Positions 11,741-24,344 of a stretch of DNA of 48,133 bases are shown one piece after another. Numbering within the stretch: the stretch's first letter is position 1; each line of letters opens with the position of its first letter. The notes below the pieces were generated by a model, which saw nothing but the letters and a program-made list of their open reading frames with translations, was not told the DNA's origin and did no database searches. The position numbers and the translations under genes are program-made. Source of the stretch: Cruorifilaria tuberocauda (taxonomy: Eukaryota; Nematoda; Chromadorea; Rhabditida; Onchocercidae); contig JABVXU010000417.1 of NCBI GenBank assembly GCA_013365365.1, positions 1-48,133 on the forward strand. The letters are read 5' to 3'.

Positions 11741-14700
11741 ATGACTGGGTCTAATGTGATGATATCTTTGATGTTGATCGTGCAATTCTCATTATATGCA
11801 TACATCGAGGTTTGTTTATTTGTTCCTAAAAATGAATTAGTAAAGTGTTGAAATGTACTGAAAAGTGTATATCATGGGATATCTTATCATTCCTTTTTTG
11901 AAGAGGAATGGAAATTGAGAATGAAAATCAAGTCTAAGAAGTGGTTGATTAAGGAATTAAATACTCATGTCTTGGTTGGTTGTGGCCTCTCGCCTCTTGG
12001 TTCTACTGTATAGAGAGGAAAAGATTGAAAATTTTGTTTTGTGGAAGGTCATTTTTGTATCGTTATTCTTCTGGCAGCACGCATCGCTCTATTTATCGGT
12101 GATTCCAATGAGCAGTACACTTAGCCAGAATGTGGGAAGCATATGGAAACGGTGGAATTTTGAGCAGACTGAGTTACAAGATTATCAGAAATAAAGAAGC
12201 TTGGAACTTGGATATTAATTAGGCAACTCATACAGTGTATAGTGCCCCTGTCTAGTCCCTCAGAAATCGCGTCCTAGGAATTGCGTGGATTTTGTTACTT
12301 TAACTTAATCTTCTATAATTTTGTAATATTTTCTAAACATAAAGTCCAAGAAAATAGCTACCGAATAGGTAGTAGTAGATTGACTGGTTGATGTATAGTT
12401 TCTTTTTTCCTGCAGTGCGGTTTCAATTTACCTTGTATTTATGCCTGCAAACTTTAAATCGTCAAATTCCCCTAATTCTTTCTGTTGCAATATTTCACTA
12501 GGAAAAATGTTTGTGGGAATTCGTAATTAAATTCCTTAATTGAATTTAATCTGCAAATAGCATGCACTGCAGTGTAGTACAAACAGCAATCGATATAAGT
12601 AGCTTAATGCGTGCCCTTATTGAATTTGCAATCGTGATCTTTTCGGTACTAAGATTTTACCAAAAAGTTCGCATTGTAAATCTATCAAGAAGTTTGAGTG
12701 TTGCGCTGCAGTATGTCGACAGTCATTAGAAATTTTTGTTTGCTTCTTCATGTGGCCAGAATTAATTTTAAATTGAAGACTGATGTCTGTTGCTTATCCG
12801 AAAAAAGGAAGACTGTAAATAAGAAAGAGATTGCAATTATCAATTTTTAATAAGAGCTGAGAAATGACGGAAGTTGTAGTTTATCTCAAATATCTTATGG
12901 GCATGTTATTTGTGAAATGTTTTTAATTAGAATTTTTTGTGAAAATTCCAAGATTTCATAATAATTTACTCTTGTTTTCAGAATGTCACTGCTAACATGA
13001 ACTCACGGAAAGAAAAGAAGCATGAAAAGTTCGTTCCGTTGGTCGCATTCGAGTGTGGCTTCCGAAACAGATTTATGGGTGAAGATGGAGCATGGATGAG
13101 CGATCCGAGCATTCTTGCAACATGCCTTAGTGGAAAGCTCGATATATTAAAATATTGCCGAAAAGTAAGTTCCCATATCTTTCTTCAGTTTTCGTTTCTG
13201 TCCAAACCCATTTTTTTTTATTTTTGAAAAATAGATTTGTTTCTCTGAGACATCAAATGAAAAAGCATGTTCAAGTCGATGGTTTTTTCAGTTCATTACT
13301 TGGAAACATTAGTTCTTTTTCGAGAAACTGATATTTATTTCTTACCTGGTTTTTGTAATCCAAACGTATCTGGCAGAAAAAAAGTTTCACAGATTTTAAA
13401 CAATTTTTGTTGTCACAGATAAGGTTTTTTAATTGGAGCACAAGTTCTTATTACCAATCGAACCCATGTAATTGCGTAACAGTTTTTTCAAAAGTATTTC
13501 GTAATTTTTTACTATGTTAATGTTCAGAGTGTGTCTTTTGCTTATTATGTAAACAGTTCTCAAAAAATTGGATGACAGCTTTTTATTTACTCCACTTGTA
13601 TTCACACATTTCGTTTTCACTTTATTATGAAAAACTGATTATAGCCTTTCTCATTGGTAAAAGTATTTTCTTTCGTTCGTTGTTTGATTTTCCGGAATGT
13701 AATCAGTACTCTTCAAGTAGGAGAAATATTAATGTTTGTGCTTTATTTTTTGACAGCATGAATGTGTTTGTATATGACCGACATGAGCATATTTCCTACT
13801 TTTATTAAAAGTCATACTTTTAACGGTTTTGTAAGATAGATTTTGTAGAAGTTATGTTGAAGTTCAATTTCGATTTTTATGGCATAATTACAAAAAAATG
13901 ACCCACTTTTATAGATGGAGAAATATAACCACAAATAATAATTGCCACAGTTTGAAATTAACAGTTAAAAGGAAAACACTGAGAAAATCTTTCGGATTTC
14001 GGGTGATTTTGTATTGTTACGTTAATAAAAATATTTGATGTCTTTTTAGGCATATCCAAAACTGGACATTACGAATATAGTGGAGTATTCACATGAAGTA
14101 GAAATTCCTGGGTGGTGTCGTGAGCAGGGCTCATCATGTAAATGGACACATACTGTGAGGCCTTACCAGTGCATCAGTAAGCTTTATATTTATTCCAATA
14201 TTTTTTTTTTGGATTCGTGTCATATAAAGAGATTTCTTCCTTAAGTCCGTAGGTAGAATTGGACACTGATGTAAGGTTCTACAAATAATTTATCTGATAA
14301 GTGAATTTATTCTAAGTTATATTCAGTTGGCGAGTTTCACTCAGAAGCACTTCAAGTACCGCACGGTTGTCGATTTGGGCATATCAATGATCGTCAGTCA
14401 TGCAATGATTATGCGCACTGGAAGGATGCTGCCTATAAACAATGTAAAACGAAAGTCAGTTTACTTATTTTGTTAAATTGATACATTATGTTTCGCTTAT
14501 TAATTTTTCAGAAAATCCAATTGGTTTGTCTTTGAAGGTTTTCAAGAGTTAAAAAGTAAAAATTTTAAATGTTGTTTTAAAGGTGTTGTGAATGTTTCAA
14601 GCCTTTCAGTGTTGGATGACTTTGGATTTCAGGTTGTTAATGATAAGCGAATGGTAGTGCGTTCATTTGCCGTTCTTGAACCTTGTGGGTTAGATCTCTT

Positions 14701-17700
14701 CACAGGGGTTGAATTTGTTTGCTGTCCAGGAGATGATAAAACTGAAGGTATTATTGTTATATTGAAAATTCTGCAAGACATAAAATGTAACATTTCAGCT
14801 GTCTTGTGGTGGAATAATGTGAACGATTTTTTTTTTCTTTTTTGTTGAAATTAGGTTTAGAGCTAGAGAAAAAGAAAGTGGAGGAAGAAGAAACTGAAGA
14901 CGATGATGATGATGATGATGATTACGATGATGATGACGATGGTGAATATATCGAAGATTCCGATGATGGTATGGAAAATTTTTAGCTTTTTTTTTAATTT
15001 GTAGCTAAATGATGCATCATTCTTTAGTTTTAATTTGACCGTGTTTTATTTAGATGACGGGAAGGATCTTTCGGCAAAGAGTATTTTGCAAGATCCATAT
15101 TTTAAGATGTCCGATCCTGTCAATGAGCATGAACGTTTCAAGGAAGCTCAACAGCGCGTGGAAAAACGACATCGCGCAAAAATCAATAAGGTATTTCATG
15201 AATTCTGTAGCTTTATAGCTAAAAGTAAATGAGCCAGTAATCTGAATTACAATTTGAATGTTTACAAATTGTCTATAATCAACTAATCATATAGGTTATG
15301 CGGGAATGGTCCGATCTTGAGACACGTTACAAGAAAATGAAGAAGACGGACGAAAAGGGTGCTGAAGCATTCAAGAAAGAAATAACTTCGCGATTCCAAA
15401 AGACGGTTCATTCATTTTAATTGTTAATGAAAAAGATTGATTAAGCAAGGAACTTAATGTATTTGTTTTTGATTCTAGGTCGCTTCGCTAGAGGAAGAGA
15501 ACAAAGAACAGAAAAAGCAACTTGAAGACGTTCACGAAGAACGAGTGCAAGCACACCTTAATGAGAAGAAGAGACAGGTTGCAACTTTACTTCATCTACA
15601 TTTTCTAATTAACGGTCTAATTAACGGTCTGGCTAAAGAAAACTAGTGACAGGAGAATAATTTTCATGGTGAGATAGCTTTTGCTTAATCACTACTTGTG
15701 TCACTTGTATTTTAAAAGCTTTACAAGTAAAATTTCCAACCTCTTCATCTCTCCATTTACTGATCGACTCCAGAATAAGCATGCATTTTCATTTCCGTTT
15801 CAGTGAAGTCGATAGACCTAAATTAGAATGGCCAAGAGCAGTTCCTTCTTTTTTATATATAGATTGCAACAGATTGCGAGAATAAAATCCGTTTTTGTTA
15901 ATGATTAGCAACAAAAGAAATAATACAGAATTTTTGTCAACTTTTAGGCAACTCATGGCTATCGCGCAGCTTTGGCTGTACAAGTGGGTGCTCCAAATAA
16001 ACACAATGTACTCAAGACACTTAAGGTTCATCGTTATTAGTTTTAAAAGTATCTTAATATATAGTGATGAGAAGTAAACAATTTATTATTTGGGTATTAA
16101 AATACCACACTATTTCAATTTATTAGATTTATCTTTTGTCTCTATTAGTTTTAAATAAATTTGCTATTTTAGACGTATATTCGCGCTGAAGAAAAAGATC
16201 GAACACATATGATTAATCGTTTCCGGCATTTGCTTCGTACGGATCGAGTAATTATTACATCTGATTTCATTTTTTTTTTGTTTAGCGATGGAATATATTC
16301 CTATTTTAATTTAAATACAAGATATTATATATTTTTGGACTTATTTTGATCATAAATAGCTTATAAACGAATAGGCAACTCTCTAGGACGAAGCAGAAAC
16401 ATACGAACCAATACTAATTCATCAGTTGCGTTATATTGATCTTCGCATAAATGGTACTCTTGCAATGCTTCGAGATTTCCCGGAACTTGAGCGACAAGTT
16501 CAACCGATTGCTAGTAAGCATTTAATATTTTAATCCTGAGCATATATTTTACGATGTATACTTCAATCATATTTTAATGAAATTTCCGAGTAGTAACACA
16601 GCTACATACTAAAAGAGACCATATATGGATCATTGGAAGAAAACCCTACATTTCCGAGTAATACACTTTCAGTTGAATTTTGGACAGATTATCGTAAAGA
16701 GAACACACCAGAAATTACGGGAGATGAGTATACTTCAATAGGTGGAGATGAACAAAATATGAAACTTGTACATTACTATAAGGTAAATATCTCATATTTT
16801 GAAAATTAGTATATATTTGCTAATGGTTTAATCAGTTACCATTGCTTGAATTTCTGTATTTTTTTATTTGTATTATTTTTTGTTGTATTTTTTTAAAATA
16901 GTTCTTGCAATATTTTTGCAATTTTAAGGAAAGTAAAATGAACCAACGATTCATTTTACGAGAAAAGTAATTTGCGGTGAAAATTGTTAACTTCTGCAGC
17001 TGACATTTAGGTTATCGTTATTCTAGGATTCATATGATCGCTTGCACAACCCATCAAGATCGCGTAAAACAACAGAGTCAACGATCACTATTTCTGAGGT
17101 AAATTCCTACGCTTTACGTGTAGTTTTGCAAAAGATTTAATTCAATTTTACTTCTATTTTCTTCTACGTAAAACTGCTTTCGAACAGTTATTGATAAGAA
17201 AACCTAGAATTTGTTCAGTTCATTGATGTCCCAAGTTTTATTCTGAGATGCTTTCATGTCGAGAATCTTGTTCATTCAGTCATTTTTTTTGAGAATGGAA
17301 AATTTTAACAAAATAAACGATATTTGTGAAAATTCCAATGTCCATTTTTTTTTAACTATATTGATTGTGGCTGTAACGATATGGGACATGTAACTTACAG
17401 CCAAAAAAAATGCTCAATGATTCGGGTGAGGAAGATGACGGTGATGATGATGAAGACAGTGGGACAAGCGTTGAAGTGAGAAAGCAATCGTACGATAATG
17501 CCAAAAAGATAGTAATTGAAAAAATTATTCAGAGAAAACCTGGTAACAAGTTTAACAAAAACAAGCCCGCTGTCTATGAAATTGATGATGATGATGATGA
17601 TGAGAATGATGAGGTCAGTTATAGGTTCCGGAGCTCTTCGAAAATTTAGAAGATTCGTGATTTGCATAAGATTGAAGTTGTCCGGTTTTTTTCTCTTCTG

Positions 17701-18415
17701 GAGAAGTTTTAATTCTTTAAAATCAATTTAGGACGATCTCGAAGGGACGAATGAAGAACCCTCATCGAATAGCAAATCGGTTGAACGAGAACTTCATGTT
17801 GAAATTGAACCAATTGTAAGTGAGCCGGTTAGGGTTCACGACTTGCCACCAAAACCATCCTATGCTAGACATGAGCCACTACAACATTTCAAGGTTCAGT
17901 TTTATTTCTCTGTCATGCCGCCATACTCGTTCTATTATTGCATAGAAAATGCAACTTATTTTGGTGGTTGTTAGTTGTGTTCTAGAGCTTCCTCGCACCA
18001 TCTTGAACTAATGCTTTTGCAGGTGAGTGCGAAAGATGCCTCAACAAGTGTGTTCAAAACTTCCACAAACTTGCTATTAATTTTCATATTCGTTGCTACT
18101 GTTATTTTCGTCATATTTGCCATCGTTTTAGCTCGTCAACGACCACGACGTCGTGGCTTTATTGAGGTTTCTTTTTTCATATATATTTCTCTACTTTTAT
18201 CTTAAAGAAGCATGGTATAATTTACAGTAAGATCTTGCATTTGACGGTCTGAAGGTTTAAAATTTGATGGAAGAAAATGGCATCATCGTGGACTGATCAA
18301 AAAATTTTCTAAATTTCAGGTTGACATTTGCACTCCAGGCGAGCGACATGTTAGTGGGATGCAAGTGAATGGCTATGAAAATCCCACTTATTCATTTTTT
18401 GATAACAAAGCTTGA
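11741..18415 (+). CDS. apl-1: Amyloid-precursor-like protein APL-1 (18 exons, 719 aa)
   Basis: Type I membrane protein of the APP family. Coding exons: 11741-11809, 12982-13164, 14050-14176, 14327-14454, 14633-14747, 14855-14968, 15054-15190, 15295-15405, 15479-15577, 15948-16025, 16173-16247, 16387-16513, 16673-16782, 17027-17098, 17401-17613, 17732-17893, 18023-18166, 18320-18415. All phases join and the total is 720 codons with TGA. Residues 1-20 form a signal peptide. Residues ~37-203 are the E1 domain with its 12 cysteines, ending [10 protein letters not shown]. An acidic Asp/Glu stretch follows (~208-250), then the helical E2 domain (~255-490) with [20 protein letters not shown] second acidic linker, one transmembrane helix (~657-677) and a tail with GYENPTY (706-712) complete it. 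No Kunitz domain is present, as in C. elegans APL-1 (~686 aa). Copper-ligand positions of human APP (YGM) read FAV here. Exon 1 is assigned from its position, signal-peptide character and matching phase; the other exons align along the whole worm protein. Confidence 0.97.
17811..17893 (+). promoter_or_regulatory. apl-1: Competing 5' splice sites in apl-1 exon 16
   Basis: Within exon 16 the sequence ATT|GTAAGTG (site at 17816) is a near-ideal donor, better than the donor used in my model (AAG|GTTCAG at 17894). Both leave phase 0, so using the inner site would drop exactly 26 codons of the segment just outside the membrane and keep the frame. The longer form is preferred because its sequence (IEPIVSEP) matches the continuing C. 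elegans protein. Confidence 0.45.
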
Positions 18416-21400
18416 ATTCGTGAGCTTATTTTGAGCTCGAACAGAGATGTTTATTTAAGAAGAGTTTTCTAGATGTTGAAAAAGTTGAATCACTTTTATA
18501 GAACATCTTATACATAACGAAGTAGGATTGCTGATGGGAAATTGGTTGTTTTTATTTCCTCAAATTATTGATCCCTTTTTGTCACTCTTAAGATAATCAT
18601 CCTACACTTAAGTGCTTTCCAAACTGTATTTTTAATATTTTTTGATATTAAGCACATCAAATTCTTCCTTATATCCTTGTTGCATTCTTGCAATTTTCTT
18701 GAATTTTTTCAACACTTGTAATGTTTTTCGTTGAGTGAAATTCTGTGAAATAGTTTTTAAAATTTCGCTGAGAAAATGAAAGTGTTAATAGTGCTTCCAA
18801 TACCTGCAGGTGAGGTTGTTCTGCTTCCATATTTCGTTCTGCAACTTTTTTGTTACTATTTTGACGTGATTACGATTATTATTAATGGCTACTTCGTTTT
18901 CAGAGCTGGGGCCTGGTGGCAGGACTGCATTCTTTGAAATAGTTTTACATTTGTGCTACATTTTATCATTAATTTTTTGCGGTAACTAGTAAGAAGCCTT
19001 TTTTATCACCCTAGTTATCAACATGGCACATTAATCGTTTCTCAGGTTTTAGTATTTTTTTCCTTCCGTTTTCGTGAATATCCCATGCAGGATATGATCT
19101 TTCCGGTAAGATTCAGAAGTGGGAATTTTTCCGGCAGTTATTGTTGACATGATTCATCGAAATTTTGAAGCACACTTTAAAATTTCTGGTAAATCGTGTT
19201 AGAACTGAAAGACAACGGTTTCTTGCGGACTGTTTTGTAAAGTTTTCAGGCTTTCAAGTTTTCTTCAAATTTTTCTTGAAGTTAATCTAACGTTGGAATA
19301 TAATGAACTATGAATATATTTTCGTCCATATATCCAGAACTCTCGGAATTTTATCATTCTTTTTTTGCGATTGTTATGTTCTGTTTAATTCATGCAGTAT
19401 ATAGCATTTTATTTTACGCACTACACGTTGCATGACTACATTTATACTACTTTTCCGCAACATTTATTTACTACTTGTAATCGAGATTAGAGTAAATTTT
19501 GTGTTCCAGACGACTTTTCACTCACTGGCACATGGAGGCAACAAAAAAATCCGTCAATTTTGGAAGAAGCTGTCAATTACCGACAGATCTTTTTCAATAG
19601 ATGCGATTTGAAGTCGATAGTGTTTGATTCTAATACGACCATGATCTAATGAAAGAAATTGTATTCATTGTTTGTTAGGTTCTGGATGCTGTAAGTATTC
19701 TCCCTCGTTTCACTGTTCAAAAGTTACATTATTATATAAATTTAATGGAGTTGCCGATTGACACGAACAAGAACAAAATTCTTTTATTTCAAAACGGAAA
19801 AATGGCAGGAAGCAGAATGTTGGTGATCACAGATTCTTCAATCCTTTCACGCATTCTGCAGGCACTGAAATGATCAACTTGAAGCGTTTTTATCTTGATA
19901 GTTCTTACCAAATTTAATAAATTATAGCTGACTCTAACTATACTGCTGCTTGTTCTACATGCATACATAATCAACTACTGAACGAAATTAATGTTTTTAA
20001 TGGCAGATAATAGTTCATGGATCTCAACGTTTTGAACAGCAAAAGGTTGCAACTTGAATTCATTTCCAAAATCAAAGCTTATAACAAAATATATGAAAGT
20101 AATATAATAGCTCAGTCTTAATTTTGGATGTTTGTAAAATGTATTTGGTATGATTTATTGTGCAAACTACAGAAAATCAAGTTTCGTTATTGCACTGAAA
20201 AAGTCGTATCTTGTGTGGCCTCTCTCTTTTTTATCGCTAAATAATGCGTTGAGAAAGCCGAGATCAGTACATTCATAGAATTTGAAAAAAGACCAATTCT
20301 CGGAATGAAATAACAAATAGTTATTACATTTCTTATCATTTTACTTTGTTCGACTTCAATTTGAAGAAAAAAAGATTTTCAAAAATACATTTTTGGCATC
20401 TCTGTTTGTTGCTTTTAACGCTTTTCATACAAATATCAGCACGTATATCGCACTTAGTAGTACACAATCGATGCGCCGGTATCCATTCTTCGTCGTTTTC
20501 AAATGGATCACCACCTAAATACTTGAAATTATGTATTAAAAATTTGAAGTTTGAGAAATTTCAAAATTTTCAAGCATACTCCTAATTCGCACTCAACATT
20601 TTATGCGTTGTCCGAGCAGACATCACACATTTTCCCCTTCGCAATTATCCTTTCATTGTTTGTGAAATTGAATTACCACGGATTGCAGTGGGCACAAATA
20701 CGTGAACTTATGATTGATAATTAATATGAATTGATAAATATAAAATATATGAATTTGTGATTGATGAACGTTCTTTGCGCTATAAACATTTCAAAGCAAT
20801 ATCTTGTAGATTACACGCTGTTCCAGCGTAATAAAAAGCACGAAGTAGCAATGAAGAGTGGTTTTTTTTATTGAAATTCATATCAAAATGACATTTCAAC
20901 TGGTGTGTCATCAATTTGGAAAGTACGATCCGAAATTTTAATTTTCATACTTATAAGTTTTCAAAGAATAAAAAGAAAAACGAAGCAAAACAGAAATTTT
21001 GGATAATCACACTTTTTGATATCTTCATGAACTTACGAAATTTTTTAATGCTCTTCCACTCCTAACTTTTACAAATTTTAAATCATTTATCTTGTGAAGT
21101 GCCTGGGTACTCATCTTTTTTATCAAGGTAGAAAAAAAGCAATGTAAGTCCAAAAATTTTATTTAACTTTCCTGATTTGATAAGAACTGTCTATTATAAG
21201 TATTCACTTGGTATATCCTTTGATACTATAATTTCACTTAAAAATAGTAGCGACTTCGAATAGCAATTTTTAAAGCATTATAACCAGATAAAATACAAAC
21301 AAAATGTTGGTGCATGATTCGTTTAATTTTAAAACATTAACTGTGATCAGACTTGTTATCAACAACGTTTTCCTTTAACTATTGATGACTAAAGATATTA

Positions 21401-24005
21401 TAGTTTTCAATGCATCCTATTCATTTGTTGAGCGTGATTTTCAGATTTATAGTTTTGTCGGGATTTAAATACTTCAAATCAGCAAGCCCAGTCACTACAA
21501 TTCTTTGGTACAAGGTCGTAGAAATTCATTACGTAACAATTTCAGTCTTCATTAATCTTCAAGTCTTTTGATCAGCATGACTTAAGTAAGTAGGAAAAAG
21601 CTGATTCTAAAAATGATCCCCTTTTAAAAAAGGTTGTTAATAGATCTCAATAAAGGATTGAGTGACTAAGATATTTTATGCGAAGAAAATACAATTCACT
21701 TTTCGGCATGAATTCGATCGATTCAAAAAATTGAAAAAAATGTTAAATTCGATAACACACAAAGAATGTACAAATTTATAATTGAACTAACATGTTTTAT
21801 ACCTTTGCTTTCAATCAAAAAAAAAGAAAAATCTGATGCATCCACTGTAAACCTCCATTCACCAATTGCTTTGAGATTTTTAAAATTTTGTACTGATGAG
21901 CATTGCGTCTTTATCACACTTTACTTCACTAACGTGTCATTAGCACATTTTTTTTTCTCTCCAAGCCAAACTTTTTAATCCTCTTCCTCTTACTAATTTT
22001 GCTCCTTCTAAAATCTAGCAAAGAAATCATTTTGACAAATTTTTATTTTTTATTACTTGTGTTATCGAAGATAACGACGGTTTTCAGGATAAGTTTAATG
22101 CCTTAAGACCTCATGCTTCATAAATGGAAAAACTGTTAGAATACTTACATTCTTTCGGATGTTTGAATATATAACCAAAGATTTTCTTCAACTCGGACTT
22201 CTCTGCTTTCACAAATAAAGTAATACATATACTGAGAAAGTATAAATATCGCAAACGCATTACCGCTAAAATTTGTGTGTTCGTTATTGTACTTCTCGTT
22301 TACCTAAACGTGAAGTAAAATATGTGAATAAATGAACCAATTCGGTTTATTCGATGGAACTATAACTTTGATCAATTTATGCCAAATTTTTTTACCTAAC
22401 ATCGGACGCTTCATTACTGATTAGTTAATATATACATCCATTTCAGTTTGCCAAAACAAAGATGCAAAAAATGTGGGAATTGGGGAAAAACTGATGGAAT
22501 AAATATGTCGAAATATTGATATGAATAAAAACTGCAATACAGTTCATTTAGAAAACTTTTTGCTAAAGATGCAAAATTTAGACTAATCCGATTAAACATC
22601 ACTATAATTCATGTCTTGAGTAGAGTAATTTGTTGAGCATCGTACTACTTCACTTCGAATGTAGCATCTAAGGCTATCACAGGTTCACAACTTTTGAAAT
22701 GGTACAATGTCATTTCGAAAAGAGCTCAATTTATTAAAACTCCCTTGGAAATATTGCATAATTAAATGTAATGAATGCTATACAGACTTATCATGGATGT
22801 AATAAATGTAGCTTAAATTGACCTTATCAGATTGAGAACATCATGGTTGATGGGTAATGAGTTGGAAGATTAATGGAGAAGGACGATTCACTTGGAAAAC
22901 TAAACATTGCAAAACTTAAAATGGTTAATGTGAATGAGACTCAACCTTTTCACAAAATATTTTGGAAAAATGAATAAGTGATCAAAAGAAATTGATGGAA
23001 AGATGGGTAAAAAAAATAAGAGAAAATGGAAGGAAATAGCGCAACCGAACATGCCGACACAAAAAGACAAGAAATTTCTAAAAGCTACTTCTCATATAAT
23101 AGTTTTTGAGAAAACGAAACACTTTCGTGTACACATTTGTGATTAATTCACGATTTTCATTTCATTCAACTCCAACAAATTATTCATTTTATTGGTATTA
23201 CCATTATTTATTACCAGTACCACTGGTATAATGTAACGGAAAAATGTCCCATTTGTGCGGTAGGATGTTTCGCATTGGCTTGACAACTGCTTCCCTCCTA
23301 TCATTTCTATTGCCGCAACCAATCAAACGTTCTGGAAAGATTTTGATTGATTCGTTAGTAGGTTCTAAATTTGAAATAGTAGTAGGACTTGAAAGCGATG
23401 AGGAGGTCTTCCTGATTCATCTTTCATATCTCGATTACCGTCATTATCTCCCTTATTATTTCCATTTATCAAAACACTGAAGTGTATTCGTTTATTTACC
23501 AATTTATTTATACCACATCTTGAACGTGAAGAAAATCACATTATGGCAAAATTGCTCACTTATTATTCAATTAATCACTCTGCATAAAAATTCCATGCAG
23601 TCAAAATGCACTATTTACTTAGTACATAGCATTGCATGTATTTGTATGTCATCTTATGTTTTTCTGAATAAAGGCTGCCGACGATCTTCTATAACCGTGA
23701 CAAGATTTAGGTTATTCCTTTCTAGACTGAGATTCTTTCCCTTTTCTTCATATGTAACCAAACTGATAGCTCCTGTGTCTGACGGATGTGATAACTGATA
23801 CGCTTGGGTGTACTTCAAACTTGGGTAATTAAACCTTATTACTTTAGATTTCATAGCATACAACAACACGACATTAACACATTAAAATATTTCGCAATAT
23901 CCACACGAGTATTACAGACGATATTCAGTCAGACAAAGAGATACGGTAATCGTTATACCCTTTCGTGGTGCGGCCACCCTCCTTGAAACCAAACCTTTCC
24001 AATGC
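18416..24005. other. Gene-poor region downstream of apl-1
   Basis: About 5.6 kb with no supported gene. The first canonical AATAAA after the apl-1 stop that I see on the + strand is at 19916-19921, about 1.5 kb away, so the 3' untranslated region is either long or ended by a variant signal. No CTACCTC (let-7 seed match) was found by eye between 18416 and about 20000. A 78-codon open frame at 23244-23480 (+) and an overlapping-region frame at 23654-23869 (-) have somewhat protein-like composition, but no recognisable domain or consistent splice context. Confidence 0.5.
23244..23480 (+). other. Unassigned open frame, 78 codons
   Basis: The translation starts MSHLCGRMFRIG and contains IKRSGKILIDSLVGSKFEI followed by an acidic stretch. 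Third-position use is less AT-biased than in the surroundings, which is why it is noted. I recognise no family, there is no good acceptor just upstream, and no second exon joins it. It may be chance, a relic, or one exon of an unseen gene. Confidence 0.12.
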
Positions 24006-24009
24006 TTCT

Positions 24010-24300
24010 GAGCTTGGAACTTTATTCTGAGGAGGGAGGATCATGACAGTTTAAAGATTACAATCACAGGCGTATAATTTTAACTTACAACGTTAATTGA
24101 GAACAAAGGATTTCATCATACTTCGTCTTCTTCCTTATATTTAGCTTACAATGTTAATTTGAAGAACAAAGGATTTTCAGTGACAAAGCATATAAACCAG
24201 AAGCATACATTTAGCTTACAATGTTTTTTTTAGTTTAATTTAGCTTACTTAAATCCAGAACAAAGATTTTCATCATACTTCTTACCTCACTTTTTCAAAG
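24010..24300. repeat. Dispersed repeat family, copy 2, internally reiterated
   Basis: Second copy of the repeat seen at 105-365, sharing the GAGGAGGGAGGA core, CGTATAATTT and the later blocks in order. Inside this copy a short module, roughly TTAGCTTACAATGTTAATTT then GAACAAAGGATTTTCA, is repeated about four times with decay (near 24085, 24140, 24205 and 24240). The right end runs directly into the hairpin at 24281-24344, so the fold-back may be the terminus of the element. No coding capacity is evident. Confidence 0.7.
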
Positions 24301-24344
24301 GCATCCTGGACTTCTCCAGGATGCCTTTGAAAAAGCGAGGTAGG
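24281..24344. repeat. Long fold-back hairpin (30-bp arms, 4-base loop)
   Basis: Arms 24281-24310 and 24315-24344 are reverse complements apart from two positions; the loop is CTTC. The centre reads GCATCCTGGA-CTTC-TCCAGGATGC. The left arm coincides with the CCTC-rich end of the dispersed repeat, so the right arm looks like an inverted duplication of that end. The stem is more perfect and the loop smaller than in a typical microRNA precursor. Confidence 0.88.

Noticed and set aside
16602..16672. In-frame open sequence just upstream of apl-1 exon 13 ([14 protein letters not shown]), at first taken as part of the exon
   Set aside because: Its possible acceptors are poor or give the wrong phase. 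CACTTTCAG ending at 16672 is strong, joins in phase and gives [13 protein letters not shown], which matches C. elegans PIA-VTYWKDYRDE.
20346..20585. Open frame with a hydrophobic, signal-peptide-like start
   Set aside because: No good start context, no conserved domain, strong AT bias and no flanking splice sites; hydrophobic stretches are common in chance frames of AT-rich DNA.
24281..24344. Hairpin as a microRNA precursor
   Set aside because: The stem is nearly perfect to a 4-base loop and one arm is the end of a repeat, which fits an inverted duplication better than a microRNA.
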